From assembly GCF_012371325.1 (NCBI RefSeq), contig NZ_JAAZQX010000006.1:38169-102168 (forward strand): a stretch of DNA of 64,000 nucleotides, read 5' to 3'. A program made the translations under genes and the position numbers. The stretch is from Acinetobacter sp. A2 (GTDB taxonomy: Bacteria > Pseudomonadota > Gammaproteobacteria > Pseudomonadales > Moraxellaceae). Of the stretch, positions 1 to 8,696 are shown one piece after another (the stretch's first letter is position 1; the number at the start of each line of letters is the position of its first letter). The notes beneath the pieces are model-generated. The model saw nothing but the letters and a program-made list of their open reading frames with translations. It searched no databases and had not been told where the DNA came from.

Positions 1-153
1 ATCCTTCACATCAACATAGCACTTTCTACAAGACTTGCAAGGGTAAAATCACAGCAAATAGTCGAGTTTAATTTTTCTTTTAACGCGTTCTCATCTAAAC
101 TATTGCAGCATATTGTTATCCTCATTTTTGCAGTTATTCGGAGTTTTCCAGTC

Positions 154-1125
154 ATGTCATACCGTACCCTTTCCCAATTTCTACAACAACAAACTGGAAA
201 TTTAACACCCGAACTTGCTCAAGTAATTGAAACCATTGCCAATACCTGTAAAACAATTGATCAAACATTACAGAAAGGTGCTTTGGCAGGTGTATTAGGC
301 AGTGCACAAAATGAAAACGTACAAGGCGAAGAACAAAAGAAATTAGATGTCATTTCAAATGATTATTTAATTGAAGCATTACAAAAACACCCAAATGTTG
401 GTGGTTTGGCTTCTGAAGAATTAGATGAATTCACCCCTGCTCAAGAAAATGGTCAATATTTAGTCTTGTTTGACCCACTAGATGGCTCAAGCAACATCGA
501 CATCAATATGTGTGTGGGTACAATTTTCTCCATTTTACCTGCAAAAAATGCGGTGACTCAGGCTGCAGACTTTATGCAAGCAGGCACACAACAAGTGGCA
601 GCAGGTTATGTTCTTTATGGCCCATCCACTATGATGGCGCTCACTGTTGGTGCAGGCGTGGTGTTCTTTACCTTTGATCCAGAAAGCCAAGAATTTTTAG
701 TGACTGCAGACAATATTCAAGTTGCAGCAGACACCAAAGAATACGCCATTAACGCATCTAACCAACGTCACTGGGAAGCGCCTGTAAAACGCTATATCGA
801 TGAACTTTTGGCAGGCAAGACTGGCCCACGTGAAAAAGATTTCAACATGCGCTGGGTAGCATGTATGGTGGGTGATATTCACCGTATCCTTTGTCGTAGC
901 GGTATTTTCATGTATCCATACGACCTAAAAGACCCAAAAAAAGCAGGCCGTTTACGCTTAATGTATGAAGCCAACCCGATGAGCATGCTCATGGAACAAG
1001 CTGGTGGTGCTGCAACTACAGGCCGTGTGCGTATTTTAGATATTGAACCAACCGACCTGCATCAACGTGTACCTGTCATTATTGGTTCAAAAAATGAAGT
1101 CGATTTAGTCAGCAGCTATCATTAA
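154..1125 (+). CDS. fbp: Fructose-1,6-bisphosphatase, class I
   Basis: Hydrolyses fructose-1,6-bisphosphate to fructose-6-phosphate in cytosolic gluconeogenesis, which is essential for genera such as Acinetobacter that grow mainly on organic acids. The metal-binding signature [10 protein letters not shown] lies at residues 107-116, and a [12 protein letters not shown] segment near residue 290 is typical of the class I fold. The 323-residue length is normal. I chose the ATG at 154 because the protein then begins [10 protein letters not shown], as in the family, and a GGAG lies about 10 nt upstream. An in-frame upstream start at 103 would add an unsupported hydrophobic extension. It is followed 54 nt later by a methyltransferase gene on the same strand. 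Confidence 0.95.
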   Translation: MSYRTLSQFLQQQTGNLTPELAQVIETIANTCKTIDQTLQKGALAGVLGSAQNENVQGEEQKKLDVISNDYLIEALQKHPNVGGLASEELDEFTPAQENGQYLVLFDPLDGSSNIDINMCVGTIFSILPAKNAVTQAADFMQAGTQQVAAGYVLYGPSTMMALTVGAGVVFFTFDPESQEFLVTADNIQVAADTKEYAINASNQRHWEAPVKRYIDELLAGKTGPREKDFNMRWVACMVGDIHRILCRSGIFMYPYDLKDPKKAGRLRLMYEANPMSMLMEQAGGAATTGRVRILDIEPTDLHQRVPVIIGSKNEVDLVSSYH

Positions 1126-1179
1126 TCATTTTTCAATAACAGCAATTGGTATTGCGCCAATTGCTGTGGATTTTATCGC

Positions 1180-1956
1180 ATGCCTACGATTTTTTTAGAA
1201 TCAAAAGATAACCCAAAAATTAAACACTTACGTGGTTTAATTGAGCAAAATAGCTATCGTAAAAAACAAGGACAAACTGTGCTTGAAGGCACGCACTTGT
1301 GTCTTGCGTGGTTACATGAAAATAAAAAGATCAATTCGATTTTCACCACAGAACATGCACTCAGCCACCCTGACTATGAACGTATTTTGGCAAAATATAC
1401 TGGCGCAGTCTTTGTTATTAGTGAATCGTTATACAAAGATTTAAGCACTTTAGGTACTTCATTGGCTTGTTTAGCCATTGTCGATTTACCAAGCTCAAGT
1501 CAAACGCTCGACTTTAAAGCAGACACGCTGATTTTAGAAAATGTGCAAGACCCAGGCAATGTAGGGACCTTATTACGTTCTGCAGCCGCTGCTGGGATTG
1601 AACAAATTATTTGCACCAAAGGTTCTGCATCACTCTGGTCACCACGTGTGTTACGTGCAGGCATGGGTGCACATTTTAGCTTACAGACTTTTGAAAATGT
1701 CACACTGGAAGAGGTTTTACCCCAATTTCAGATTCCGGTATATGTAACCAGCTCACACCATGCAGAAAGCTTGTATAGCAAAAACTTGCGTAAAGCCTGT
1801 GTCTGGATTTTGGGCAACGAAGGACAAGGTGTGTCAGACTATGCCTTGCAACATGCACAAGCAGTAAGCATTCCACAACCTGGTGGTCAGGAATCCTTAA
1901 ATGTTGCGATTGCAGGTTCTATTTGTTTCTTTGAAATGGTACGCCAACGTCTGTAA
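1180..1956 (+). CDS. TrmH/SpoU-family RNA 2'-O-ribose methyltransferase
   Basis: A 258-residue SPOUT-class methyltransferase that would transfer a methyl group from SAM to a ribose 2'-hydroxyl of rRNA or tRNA. The three SpoU motifs are visible in the C-terminal half: an ENVQDPGNVGTLLRSAAAAG stretch, WILGNEGQGVS, and a motif-3 segment IPQPGGQESLNVAIA. The N-terminal 90 residues look like the substrate-binding domain seen in RlmB and TsnR relatives (KKQGQTVLEGTHL). The exact target cannot be told from sequence. It starts at an ATG 54 nt after fbp and may be cotranscribed with it, although the two have no obvious functional link. Confidence 0.88.
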   Translation: MPTIFLESKDNPKIKHLRGLIEQNSYRKKQGQTVLEGTHLCLAWLHENKKINSIFTTEHALSHPDYERILAKYTGAVFVISESLYKDLSTLGTSLACLAIVDLPSSSQTLDFKADTLILENVQDPGNVGTLLRSAAAAGIEQIICTKGSASLWSPRVLRAGMGAHFSLQTFENVTLEEVLPQFQIPVYVTSSHHAESLYSKNLRKACVWILGNEGQGVSDYALQHAQAVSIPQPGGQESLNVAIAGSICFFEMVRQRL

Positions 1957-2091
1957 ATGGTTAATTTATTTTAAATAGACTAGCCCTGTAGAAAAAATAG
2001 ATTAGACTTAAAATAATAAATTTTAATGTCAACCAAACCATTGTTTTTAGCGTTATATAAGTATGATGTTTAAAATAATGGTGGGTATCCA

Positions 2092-2727
2092 ATGACAGGA
2101 TTTTCCATCTCTATGGATTTAAACCCGAAGTCGTCACACTCGGAAAATTTGAGTGCTCTAAAGAGTACGGCTGAACAACGTCTAAAAAATTTTATGCAGG
2201 ATGTGACTGGGCGCGCTTTAGTTATGATGGAAAGTGCAACCCAAGGACAGCATGGCATTGCCATGGATTTAGTTCAAGAAGCCTTTATTTCCTTACATAA
2301 ATCTTATGCAGATAAAGCCACAGATGAATGGTATCCCCTGTTTTACACGATTTTAAATCACAAATTACAAGACTGGCGACGCAAAGAAGCGCGACGTGCA
2401 CATCCCTTTTCATTGTTTAAGAAAGTCAGTTTAGATGATGACGATGTCGAACAACTCGATATTGTGGATGAACAAGCACTCAATCCAGCTGAGTTTTTAG
2501 ACCAGGCCGTCACTGTAGACGAAATTCAAGCAGCAATTGCAAAGCTTCCTGTACGTCAACAACAAGCTTTTATGTTACGTGCATGGGAAGGCTTTGACAC
2601 ACACACCACAGCACAAATTATGAATTGTACTGAAGGCAGTGTAAAAACCCATTATCACCGTGCCATTCAAGCCTTACGTAACAGTTTGGCACACATGAAT
2701 CCAAATCTGGGAGGGTCATCAGAGTGA
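2092..2727 (+). CDS. ECF-type RNA polymerase sigma factor
   Basis: A 211-residue sigma-70-family factor of the extracytoplasmic-function kind. Sigma region 2 covers roughly residues 45-105 (helices with EAFISLHKSY and ILNHKLQDWRRKEARR). Region 4 is at about 140-200 (IAKLPVRQQQAFMLRAWEGF, then a helix-turn-helix with CTEGSVKTHYHRAIQALR). The start ATG has a GGTGGGT about 7 nt upstream. The stop codon overlaps the GTG start of the next gene by 4 nt, so sigma and putative anti-sigma are translationally coupled. The sigma / small membrane protein / DUF3106 order resembles the Pseudomonas SbrI-SbrR type of locus, but the orthology is inferred. I saw no clear autoregulatory promoter. Confidence 0.88.
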   Translation: MTGFSISMDLNPKSSHSENLSALKSTAEQRLKNFMQDVTGRALVMMESATQGQHGIAMDLVQEAFISLHKSYADKATDEWYPLFYTILNHKLQDWRRKEARRAHPFSLFKKVSLDDDDVEQLDIVDEQALNPAEFLDQAVTVDEIQAAIAKLPVRQQQAFMLRAWEGFDTHTTAQIMNCTEGSVKTHYHRAIQALRNSLAHMNPNLGGSSE

Positions 2728-3044
2728 AACAAGATGATTTCTTAAAGCAAGTCACTTCCAAACTAGATGGGCTCGCTCACCATCATCAAGACAAAGCAGC
2801 AGTCATGAACCATGTCTTAGACCATATTCAAGACAAGAAAAGCTCGCGCTATGGACTCTGGAAAATGTCAGGCTTTGCTTTGGCAGCAGCGATTGCGGGT
2901 TTTGTGGTCTTGCCAAACTCAATGGAAATGACCACAGCACCACAAAATCAAGCTGTGTCTGTACCTAAACTTTCTCCACAAATGGTGGAAGATTTAGAAA
3001 TGTTAATGGTGTTAGGTGAGGACAAAGTTCCACATGGCAGCTAA
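2724..3044 (+). CDS. Putative membrane anti-sigma factor (106 aa)
   Basis: A short protein with a soluble, charged N-terminal part (residues 1-48) and a single hydrophobic segment at about 49-65 (GFALAAAIAGFVVLP). A short outward C-terminal tail ends in an acidic Met/Leu-rich stretch. That topology, and the GTGA overlap with the sigma gene, suggest a single-pass anti-sigma factor that holds the upstream ECF sigma at the membrane. The start codon is GTG at 2724; no in-frame ATG lies near it. No recognisable zinc-binding anti-sigma motif is seen, so the role rests on context. Its 3' end overlaps the next gene by 11 nt. Confidence 0.7.
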   Translation: MKQDDFLKQVTSKLDGLAHHHQDKAAVMNHVLDHIQDKKSSRYGLWKMSGFALAAAIAGFVVLPNSMEMTTAPQNQAVSVPKLSPQMVEDLEMLMVLGEDKVPHGS

Positions 3045-3435
3045 GCGAATTGTATTTGCGTTTTGTGCACTTGGTTTTCTGCAAACTAGTTTTGCAGGGT
3101 TTGAGCGTTTTTGGATTTTTTCCAAAGATGCTGACACGCAAATTGCAGAAACTTGGGAAACGCTGTCTGAAGAAGAACAGATGGCGCTAATTAAGCGTTA
3201 TCAAAATCTGAAAGAAATCCCTGCAGATAAAAGTGTGGCTTTACAACAACGCATGGATTGGTTTACCCAATTGCCTGAAAGTGAAAAGCAAAAAATGCGT
3301 GAAACCTGGCAAAAAATGAGTACGCAGGAACGCAGAGAATTAGGTCAACGGCTACAACAAGCCACACCAGAGCAACGCCCCTTGATTCGTCAAGAATATA
3401 TTCAAAAATATCAACCAAACATCGTCAATCACTAG
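3034..3435 (+). CDS. DUF3106 domain protein, exported
   Basis: A 133-residue protein with a signal peptide (MAAKRIVFAFCALGFLQTSF, cleavage near AG at about 21-22). A charged helical region follows with repeated short motifs of the form W..LSEEEQ and W..MSTQERRELG, typical of DUF3106. Families of this kind sit in the periplasm, and here it is the third gene of the sigma / anti-sigma operon, so it may be the envelope sensor or a modulator of the anti-sigma factor; that is inference. I use the ATG at 3034. A GTG at 3016 in the same frame would add six residues before the signal peptide. The gene overlaps the anti-sigma gene by 11 nt. Confidence 0.8.
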   Translation: MAAKRIVFAFCALGFLQTSFAGFERFWIFSKDADTQIAETWETLSEEEQMALIKRYQNLKEIPADKSVALQQRMDWFTQLPESEKQKMRETWQKMSTQERRELGQRLQQATPEQRPLIRQEYIQKYQPNIVNH

Positions 3436-3513
3436 AATGGGTAAATAGCACGCCTATGCTCGTAAAAGACATAATCTTTTGTGCATATTTCTAGAAATAA
3501 TTAATTGCTCACA

Positions 3514-3546
3514 TAAAAAAAGAAGCCCGAAATGGGCTTCTTTTTT
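3514..3546. terminator. Bidirectional rho-independent terminator
   Basis: Stem AGAAGCCC / GGGCTTCT with a 5-nt loop, flanked by an A-run on the left and a T-run on the right, so it can work on both strands. It separates the convergent sigma operon (+) and the GlyGly-CTERM gene pair (-). Confidence 0.85.
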
Positions 3547-3562
3547 ATAACATCTGTTTAAG

Positions 3563-6025
3563 TTAAGACTTGAACCGCGTGTGACGGCGATAGCCCACCA
3601 AGCCTAGTAAAGTCATTAATCCCCAAATACCCAAACTTCCCCCACCACCACTACTGGCTTCATAGTTGGTGTTCTTGGCTGTATTCTCCAAAGTAATAGT
3701 CGCTTCTTCTGATAGTGCCTGCTCATGATCAAACACGGTATATCTCAGTTCATAATCGAATGGGCTAAAACTATTACGCACTTGTACCTGAATATTGCCT
3801 CCATAGCAGGTTTCACGTGCATAATCACCTGGACAAGGTGCTTTACGATCTGCCGTTAGCACCACGCTAGAAGGGATATGTGTAAAGCGAATTACGAGCT
3901 CTTGTCCTGTATGGTCTCTATAGAATGCTGGTTTATTGGTATTTTCAGTTAAAGTACTGATTATGCCATCCCCACCATCGCTATCATTCGCCAATGGATT
4001 AAAACTAACTTTCAAGTCTGACCCATATTCCATACGTATGCGATCATCTTTTGCAATTGGCTGAATATTATTAAATTTCCCTTCCAGCAAACCTGATGAA
4101 TGATGATTACTGTCCGATTTTGAGGTAATGGTATATTTACAGTACGCAGAATCAGTTAGCTCTGTCACTTTGTCATTCAAACGATACATTAAGATACGCT
4201 GTAATTGAGCATCCCACTCACATTTAAACAATGGGTCTTTAGTCAGTTTATCTACATTGAACGTTGTTCCTGTACCAGAAACAGCCCCTATGCCTAGTGC
4301 TTCTGTTTGAATACTAAAATTCTCTGAGTTTAACTGTTTTAACTGAACGAACTGACCATCTGCGGTTGGCTCATCTTGCTTTAACGCCAATGCAAATGGA
4401 TCAATATAAATTGCACGATATTGTTGTTTGGCTTTGGTATGATTTAGCAAATCTTGTAAAGTTTTCAAATCAGTACGTGCCTGTGTCAGTAAAGCCTGAT
4501 CACTGGTTTTGTTTTGATCTATACTAGCCTGTGTACGATCAATTTGCTCTTGATACCCATCTAATAATCTCTCATACGAAATATTACTCAAACTGGTAAT
4601 ATCTGTAGCATTTAAACGCATGACTTCGACAGCACCAATGTCGCAGCTATTTTTTGCATCCGGATTTAAAGTGAGTGTCGCGTTACTAACCCGTGCCAAA
4701 CCACGTTGATCCTCTTCGGCACAACCAAAACCTTCGACATCAATCAAGTCTTTACTTGGGTCTACACCACGCTTTGGATAATAAAGTGGCAAGAATAAGT
4801 TATAAGCCGAAGGTGCTTGTAAAGGCTGAAGCAACTGATCAAAACTCAAGCCTGTTAAATCAATATTCTTGCTCAATTCATAGCTACTACTAGCCTTTTC
4901 AGGTAAATCACACTCACCTTGTTCTGCAGTCGCACTCGCTGGCAATATTGCATTGCGTACAGTAACGATATTGAGTTGCTGCTGATTTAAATCTTGAGCA
5001 GATCGGCAAGATTTACCTTGGTTAAAGGCCAACATATTAAAAAAGAGTGCGATACGCGGATGCTGATCATAATACAGTGTACTGAATGCTTGGTTTTCAA
5101 CAATAGTATTACTTTCTAAAGATACTTGAGACAATGTACTTAAAGGATGCTGATCAGAATGAACTAGATTAAAAATATGTCCTTGATTAGCATTTGCCTG
5201 GTTTTGTGCAATTGTGCTTGTGCTTACTTTAAGATCTGGCTGCCCACAAAGATCAAATGTACTCTGACTATCTGTAGACCCATTCTGGATAATACTGCTA
5301 CGATTTACGTGAATAACAGAACGTGTATTGACTAGATTAGCCTGGCAATCCATAGCCAGAACACTTCCTACTTTTGCCTGGTTATGATGAATGAATGCAT
5401 TTTCCAAATTAACCTGACGTTCAGTCTGATGTGCAACTACATATATTGCACCACCCTGTTCGGCCTTTGAGTTTTGGATTTCTATATTATTTGCAGACAA
5501 TGGTCCTGCTACAAAAACAGCACCTCCTTTGCCTTGATCTTTAGCATTAAGATTACCACCACCATTGGCATTACCATTTTTGAGTACCAGATCATACAAG
5601 GCTACACTGGCTTGAGTATCCGAAGTATTCAGAATACGACTGTTACCTTGTGCATTAATACTGGTTTTTAATGGTGCAATAGAAGGATAACGATGCGTCA
5701 GCGGATCACGCTGGTTATAGTCTAAAGCAGCTGCACCATAAATCCTCACCATAGATTCAGGACGTAACTCTGAGTTTAAAATGTACTCGCCTTCCTTCAA
5801 CTGAATATAGTCTGTACTACCACGGTTTGTATTACCTGCACTACATCCACCAAAAGCAATATTTTTCTTGGCTGCGACTAAGGCTTCACGCAAGGAACAA
5901 TTATTCAGATCTTCACCATTTTGATCCTCAAAGGTGGTCACCTGAATAACACGATTATCCGCTGCCATAAGTGACATCGCTGACAGCACCATTATCCCTA
6001 ACAGTGTTTTTTTATTATTTTTCAT
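3563..6025 (-). CDS. CSLREA-domain, GlyGly-CTERM exported protein (rhombotarget-like), 820 aa
   Basis: A large exported protein. It has a signal peptide at about 1-22, a CSLREA motif at 43-48, then a long region with repeated Asn-rich turns (for example NGNANGGGNLNAKDQGKGGA) that resembles a right-handed parallel beta-helix. A later all-beta segment near residue 660 (PIAKDDRIRMEYGS) looks like a cadherin-type module. The C-terminus is a GlyGly-CTERM sorting tail: Gly-rich at 793-796, a hydrophobic helix with GIWGLMTLLGLVGY, then RRHTR. Such tails are known targets of rhombosortase, an intramembrane serine protease, after type II secretion. The start has an AAGGA 6 nt upstream and lies 9 nt after its paralogue's stop, so the two form an operon. 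Function beyond surface exposure is unknown. Confidence 0.82.
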   Translation of the reverse strand: MKNNKKTLLGIMVLSAMSLMAADNRVIQVTTFEDQNGEDLNNCSLREALVAAKKNIAFGGCSAGNTNRGSTDYIQLKEGEYILNSELRPESMVRIYGAAALDYNQRDPLTHRYPSIAPLKTSINAQGNSRILNTSDTQASVALYDLVLKNGNANGGGNLNAKDQGKGGAVFVAGPLSANNIEIQNSKAEQGGAIYVVAHQTERQVNLENAFIHHNQAKVGSVLAMDCQANLVNTRSVIHVNRSSIIQNGSTDSQSTFDLCGQPDLKVSTSTIAQNQANANQGHIFNLVHSDQHPLSTLSQVSLESNTIVENQAFSTLYYDQHPRIALFFNMLAFNQGKSCRSAQDLNQQQLNIVTVRNAILPASATAEQGECDLPEKASSSYELSKNIDLTGLSFDQLLQPLQAPSAYNLFLPLYYPKRGVDPSKDLIDVEGFGCAEEDQRGLARVSNATLTLNPDAKNSCDIGAVEVMRLNATDITSLSNISYERLLDGYQEQIDRTQASIDQNKTSDQALLTQARTDLKTLQDLLNHTKAKQQYRAIYIDPFALALKQDEPTADGQFVQLKQLNSENFSIQTEALGIGAVSGTGTTFNVDKLTKDPLFKCEWDAQLQRILMYRLNDKVTELTDSAYCKYTITSKSDSNHHSSGLLEGKFNNIQPIAKDDRIRMEYGSDLKVSFNPLANDSDGGDGIISTLTENTNKPAFYRDHTGQELVIRFTHIPSSVVLTADRKAPCPGDYARETCYGGNIQVQVRNSFSPFDYELRYTVFDHEQALSEEATITLENTAKNTNYEASSGGGGSLGIWGLMTLLGLVGYRRHTRFKS

Positions 6026-6034
6026 ATTTATCCT

Positions 6035-7855
6035 TTATGCTTTTTTACGGCGTAAACCTAACAAGCCCAATAAAGCCATTAATCCGTAAGCGCTCCACGC
6101 ACCACCTGAAACATTTAATTTATCGCTTTCCATGCGATTTTCATGTTCTTGTATGACCTGAACTTTCACTTCCATATAAGGAGAAGTACTATTAAAACGC
6201 GTTGTGCTCGTGACCAGTTTAATTTTAAAAACATCTGCCCCATGCCAAGCAGAATCAGGGGTGTAAACCAAGTTACCAGACTCATCAATCGTCAGCTTAC
6301 CTTTAGAGCGGGTATCTAATTGTTCGATTTGTACACATCCGGCTTGCCAAGGCTGCCCTGTTGGATTCGTCGGATAGACTTGATCACAAAACTCTTTAGG
6401 CACAAGGTCACTATCACCAAGTAAGTCACTCACTGTCATTTTTGCAATTTGGCCAGCCAGAATATCTTGACCGATTAAGCCTCTAGATGCAGGCACCATT
6501 ACCTCAATTGCACCACGATCGCATAACGTACTATCAAATTCACGTTGCATCCCACGCTGATCAGCTGAAGTACACTCCTGCATAGGCAACCCTGCTTTAG
6601 CAAGTTGACCTTTATTCACCACTAAAGAATCTTGCAAACTTTGATCAGTCAGCAACACACGTGGGCGAACAAAACCTAAGAACGCATTTTCAGGCACATG
6701 GTATGGACAAAATAAGGCTGCAGCATCTTCGCTCAGAGTTTTACATGCTCCTTCAAGCATATTACCCGCAAAGATGGTATTACCCGTCCAAATTCTGTTT
6801 GGATAATTCGCATCGCCCGTACTGCAACCTGCACCAACCAGATTATTTTGTAATACGGTGGCATCTGAACCTGCTTGGGTACAGTTATAAGCTAGGCTAT
6901 TCACTGGATGTGGGTTCGCCAAAACAATACTGTTCGCTACATAGCCTTTACCCAAAGGGGCATTTAAATAAATACCGCGCGTGTTCCCCAGGATGCTGAC
7001 ATTGTTGATACCAATACCATCAAGGACATTCAACACATACCCTTCATTAGCAATAAAGGTACTACTTGTCACCTTGTTCACATCATTTGAAAAAACTTGG
7101 GTATTTTCATCTGCTGTGCTGCTAGCTACATATAAATTGGAAGAGTTTGAATTCGTAGTTTTATTGCTCTTAAAAACCGATGAAGTTACTGTAAAATTAG
7201 GAATTTTACTGTAAATGGCACCGCCATCTTGCGCTTGGTTATTTTCAAACAGGCTATTTTTTACCTGCATTAAGCCTCTAACAACACGATCAAGATCAGT
7301 AGTGATTTGCGCCAAGTTATAAATTGCACCACCTTGATTGGCAATACCTTTACTCAGCTTTACGTACTCTAAATTTAAATTTTCATTATTCAGAATTAAA
7401 CCGCCTTGTTCCTGACGGCAGCGCTCCTCTCCACAGCCTTCTAATGTTAGCTCTTTCAGTGACACATTTAGGAAACGATCCTGGCTATCATCAACATGGA
7501 AAATCCGACCATTCCCACGCATTTGAATAATGGCATTATTTAATCCTGGCGAGGTTTTGTCATTAAAACTGCTATCGTAAGTGGTTTTTATTTCCAAGCT
7601 TTCAGTAATTTTAAGTTGCTGATCTAGCTGATAAATCGCTTTTTTTTCTAATAAAATCACATTGGAGGCATTTTCACCGCCACATCCCAAATGGCCTTGT
7701 TCAGGCTTTCCTAAATTAATATATTCGACGGCTTCACGCAAAGAACATTGTTGATCATCTGCTTTTGTGTCTGCAGTGGTGGTGACAATGATATTACTAC
7801 TATATGCATGACCTGCGATAAACAGCATACCAATGCCGATGCTCTGCTTGAGCAT
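6035..7855 (-). CDS. CSLREA-domain, GlyGly-CTERM exported protein (rhombotarget-like), 606 aa
   Basis: First gene of the pair and a shorter relative of the 820-residue protein. It has a signal peptide ending near residue 19, CSLREA at 37-42, and a beta-helix-like Asn/Gly-rich middle (LFENNQAQDGGAIYS, SVFKSNKTTNSNSSN). An Ig-like segment with NLVYTPDSAWHGADVFKIKL follows near residue 530. The C-terminal tail has Gly-Gly at 584-585, then a hydrophobic helix with YGLMALLGLLGL and RRKKA. Shared short blocks such as CDRGAIEVM versus CDIGAVEVM indicate duplication. The start has AAGGAG about 8 nt upstream. The promoter should lie in the 122-bp gap to hda. It matches the Acinetobacter rhombotarget family as I know it, but no alignment was made and the exact family assignment is uncertain. 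Confidence 0.82.
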   Translation of the reverse strand: MLKQSIGIGMLFIAGHAYSSNIIVTTTADTKADDQQCSLREAVEYINLGKPEQGHLGCGGENASNVILLEKKAIYQLDQQLKITESLEIKTTYDSSFNDKTSPGLNNAIIQMRGNGRIFHVDDSQDRFLNVSLKELTLEGCGEERCRQEQGGLILNNENLNLEYVKLSKGIANQGGAIYNLAQITTDLDRVVRGLMQVKNSLFENNQAQDGGAIYSKIPNFTVTSSVFKSNKTTNSNSSNLYVASSTADENTQVFSNDVNKVTSSTFIANEGYVLNVLDGIGINNVSILGNTRGIYLNAPLGKGYVANSIVLANPHPVNSLAYNCTQAGSDATVLQNNLVGAGCSTGDANYPNRIWTGNTIFAGNMLEGACKTLSEDAAALFCPYHVPENAFLGFVRPRVLLTDQSLQDSLVVNKGQLAKAGLPMQECTSADQRGMQREFDSTLCDRGAIEVMVPASRGLIGQDILAGQIAKMTVSDLLGDSDLVPKEFCDQVYPTNPTGQPWQAGCVQIEQLDTRSKGKLTIDESGNLVYTPDSAWHGADVFKIKLVTSTTRFNSTSPYMEVKVQVIQEHENRMESDKLNVSGGAWSAYGLMALLGLLGLRRKKA

Positions 7856-7977
7856 AAGCGTACTCCTTGTAATTTTCTTTGTTTTTTTTCTTCTTTAGTT
7901 GCAAATTCCCTGCAACTTCGAATTATTTTCCCAATAATTTCGCACAGCTTGGGCAAATTCTCAAGTAATTTTAATTT

Positions 7978-8682
7978 TTACCGATATTCGTCAATCAGCG
8001 CATAAATCTGACGCAAATTGGCGCCACTTAATTTTGTTTTTTCGCCTTTGAGTAACTGCACCAACTGCTCAAGGCTTTGTAGCAAGATAGAAGTTTGTTG
8101 CGGCCCATGCAATAACAAATAATCAATAATTTGAGGATCAATCAAGATACCACGACGTTCCAGCACCGAACTCACCAGTGCTTGTCGGTCTGCATATAAA
8201 CTGCCCGAAGGTACTTTAACACTCACCGCTTGCGTCAAGCGTGATTGTAAATCGGGTAATTCCAACTTCAATTCAATCGGTGCAAAACGGGAGGAAAATA
8301 CCAACTGACCACCTACTTCATTACTGTAGTTGATCAAATGAAAAACTGCACGTTGCCAATGTGGCACACCACTAATCGCTTCAATATCATCTAAGGCAAC
8401 CAAGTCATAGCGATCTAAAGACGTGATTGCTTCGGTTGGGGCATCGAGCAACTCAAGTAAAGACACTTGAATGGCAGATTTGCCAATTTCTAAATATGAA
8501 TCACAAATTGCAGATAGCAAATGACTTTTGCCTGTACCTGCACCGCCATAGACATAAAAACGGTTGACCAGTCCTGCATGAAGCTGTCGTACTGCATCAA
8601 TGACGTGCCCCCAACCCGGACCAGAAAAGTCACTGATCCGTGCATCTAATTGAGGCTCGATGTCTAACTGCAGTTGACGCAT
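7978..8682 (-). CDS. hda: DnaA regulatory inactivator Hda-like protein
   Basis: A 234-residue AAA+ protein homologous to the ATPase domain of DnaA but lacking the DNA-binding domain IV. Walker A GGAGTGKS is at 46-53 and Walker B LVALDDIEAI near residue 95; sensor-type arginines follow in FSSRFAPIELKLELPDLQSR. In enterobacteria Hda, bound to the DNA-loaded sliding clamp, promotes hydrolysis of DnaA-bound ATP and so prevents re-initiation. A QLQLDIEP sequence at residues 3-10 resembles the short N-terminal clamp-binding peptide (QL-L-). It lies 14 nt downstream of the PerM-like permease gene and is probably cotranscribed with it. Confidence 0.9.
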   Translation of the reverse strand: MRQLQLDIEPQLDARISDFSGPGWGHVIDAVRQLHAGLVNRFYVYGGAGTGKSHLLSAICDSYLEIGKSAIQVSLLELLDAPTEAITSLDRYDLVALDDIEAISGVPHWQRAVFHLINYSNEVGGQLVFSSRFAPIELKLELPDLQSRLTQAVSVKVPSGSLYADRQALVSSVLERRGILIDPQIIDYLLLHGPQQTSILLQSLEQLVQLLKGEKTKLSGANLRQIYALIDEYR

Positions 8683-8696
8683 ATAACTGTAATCAC

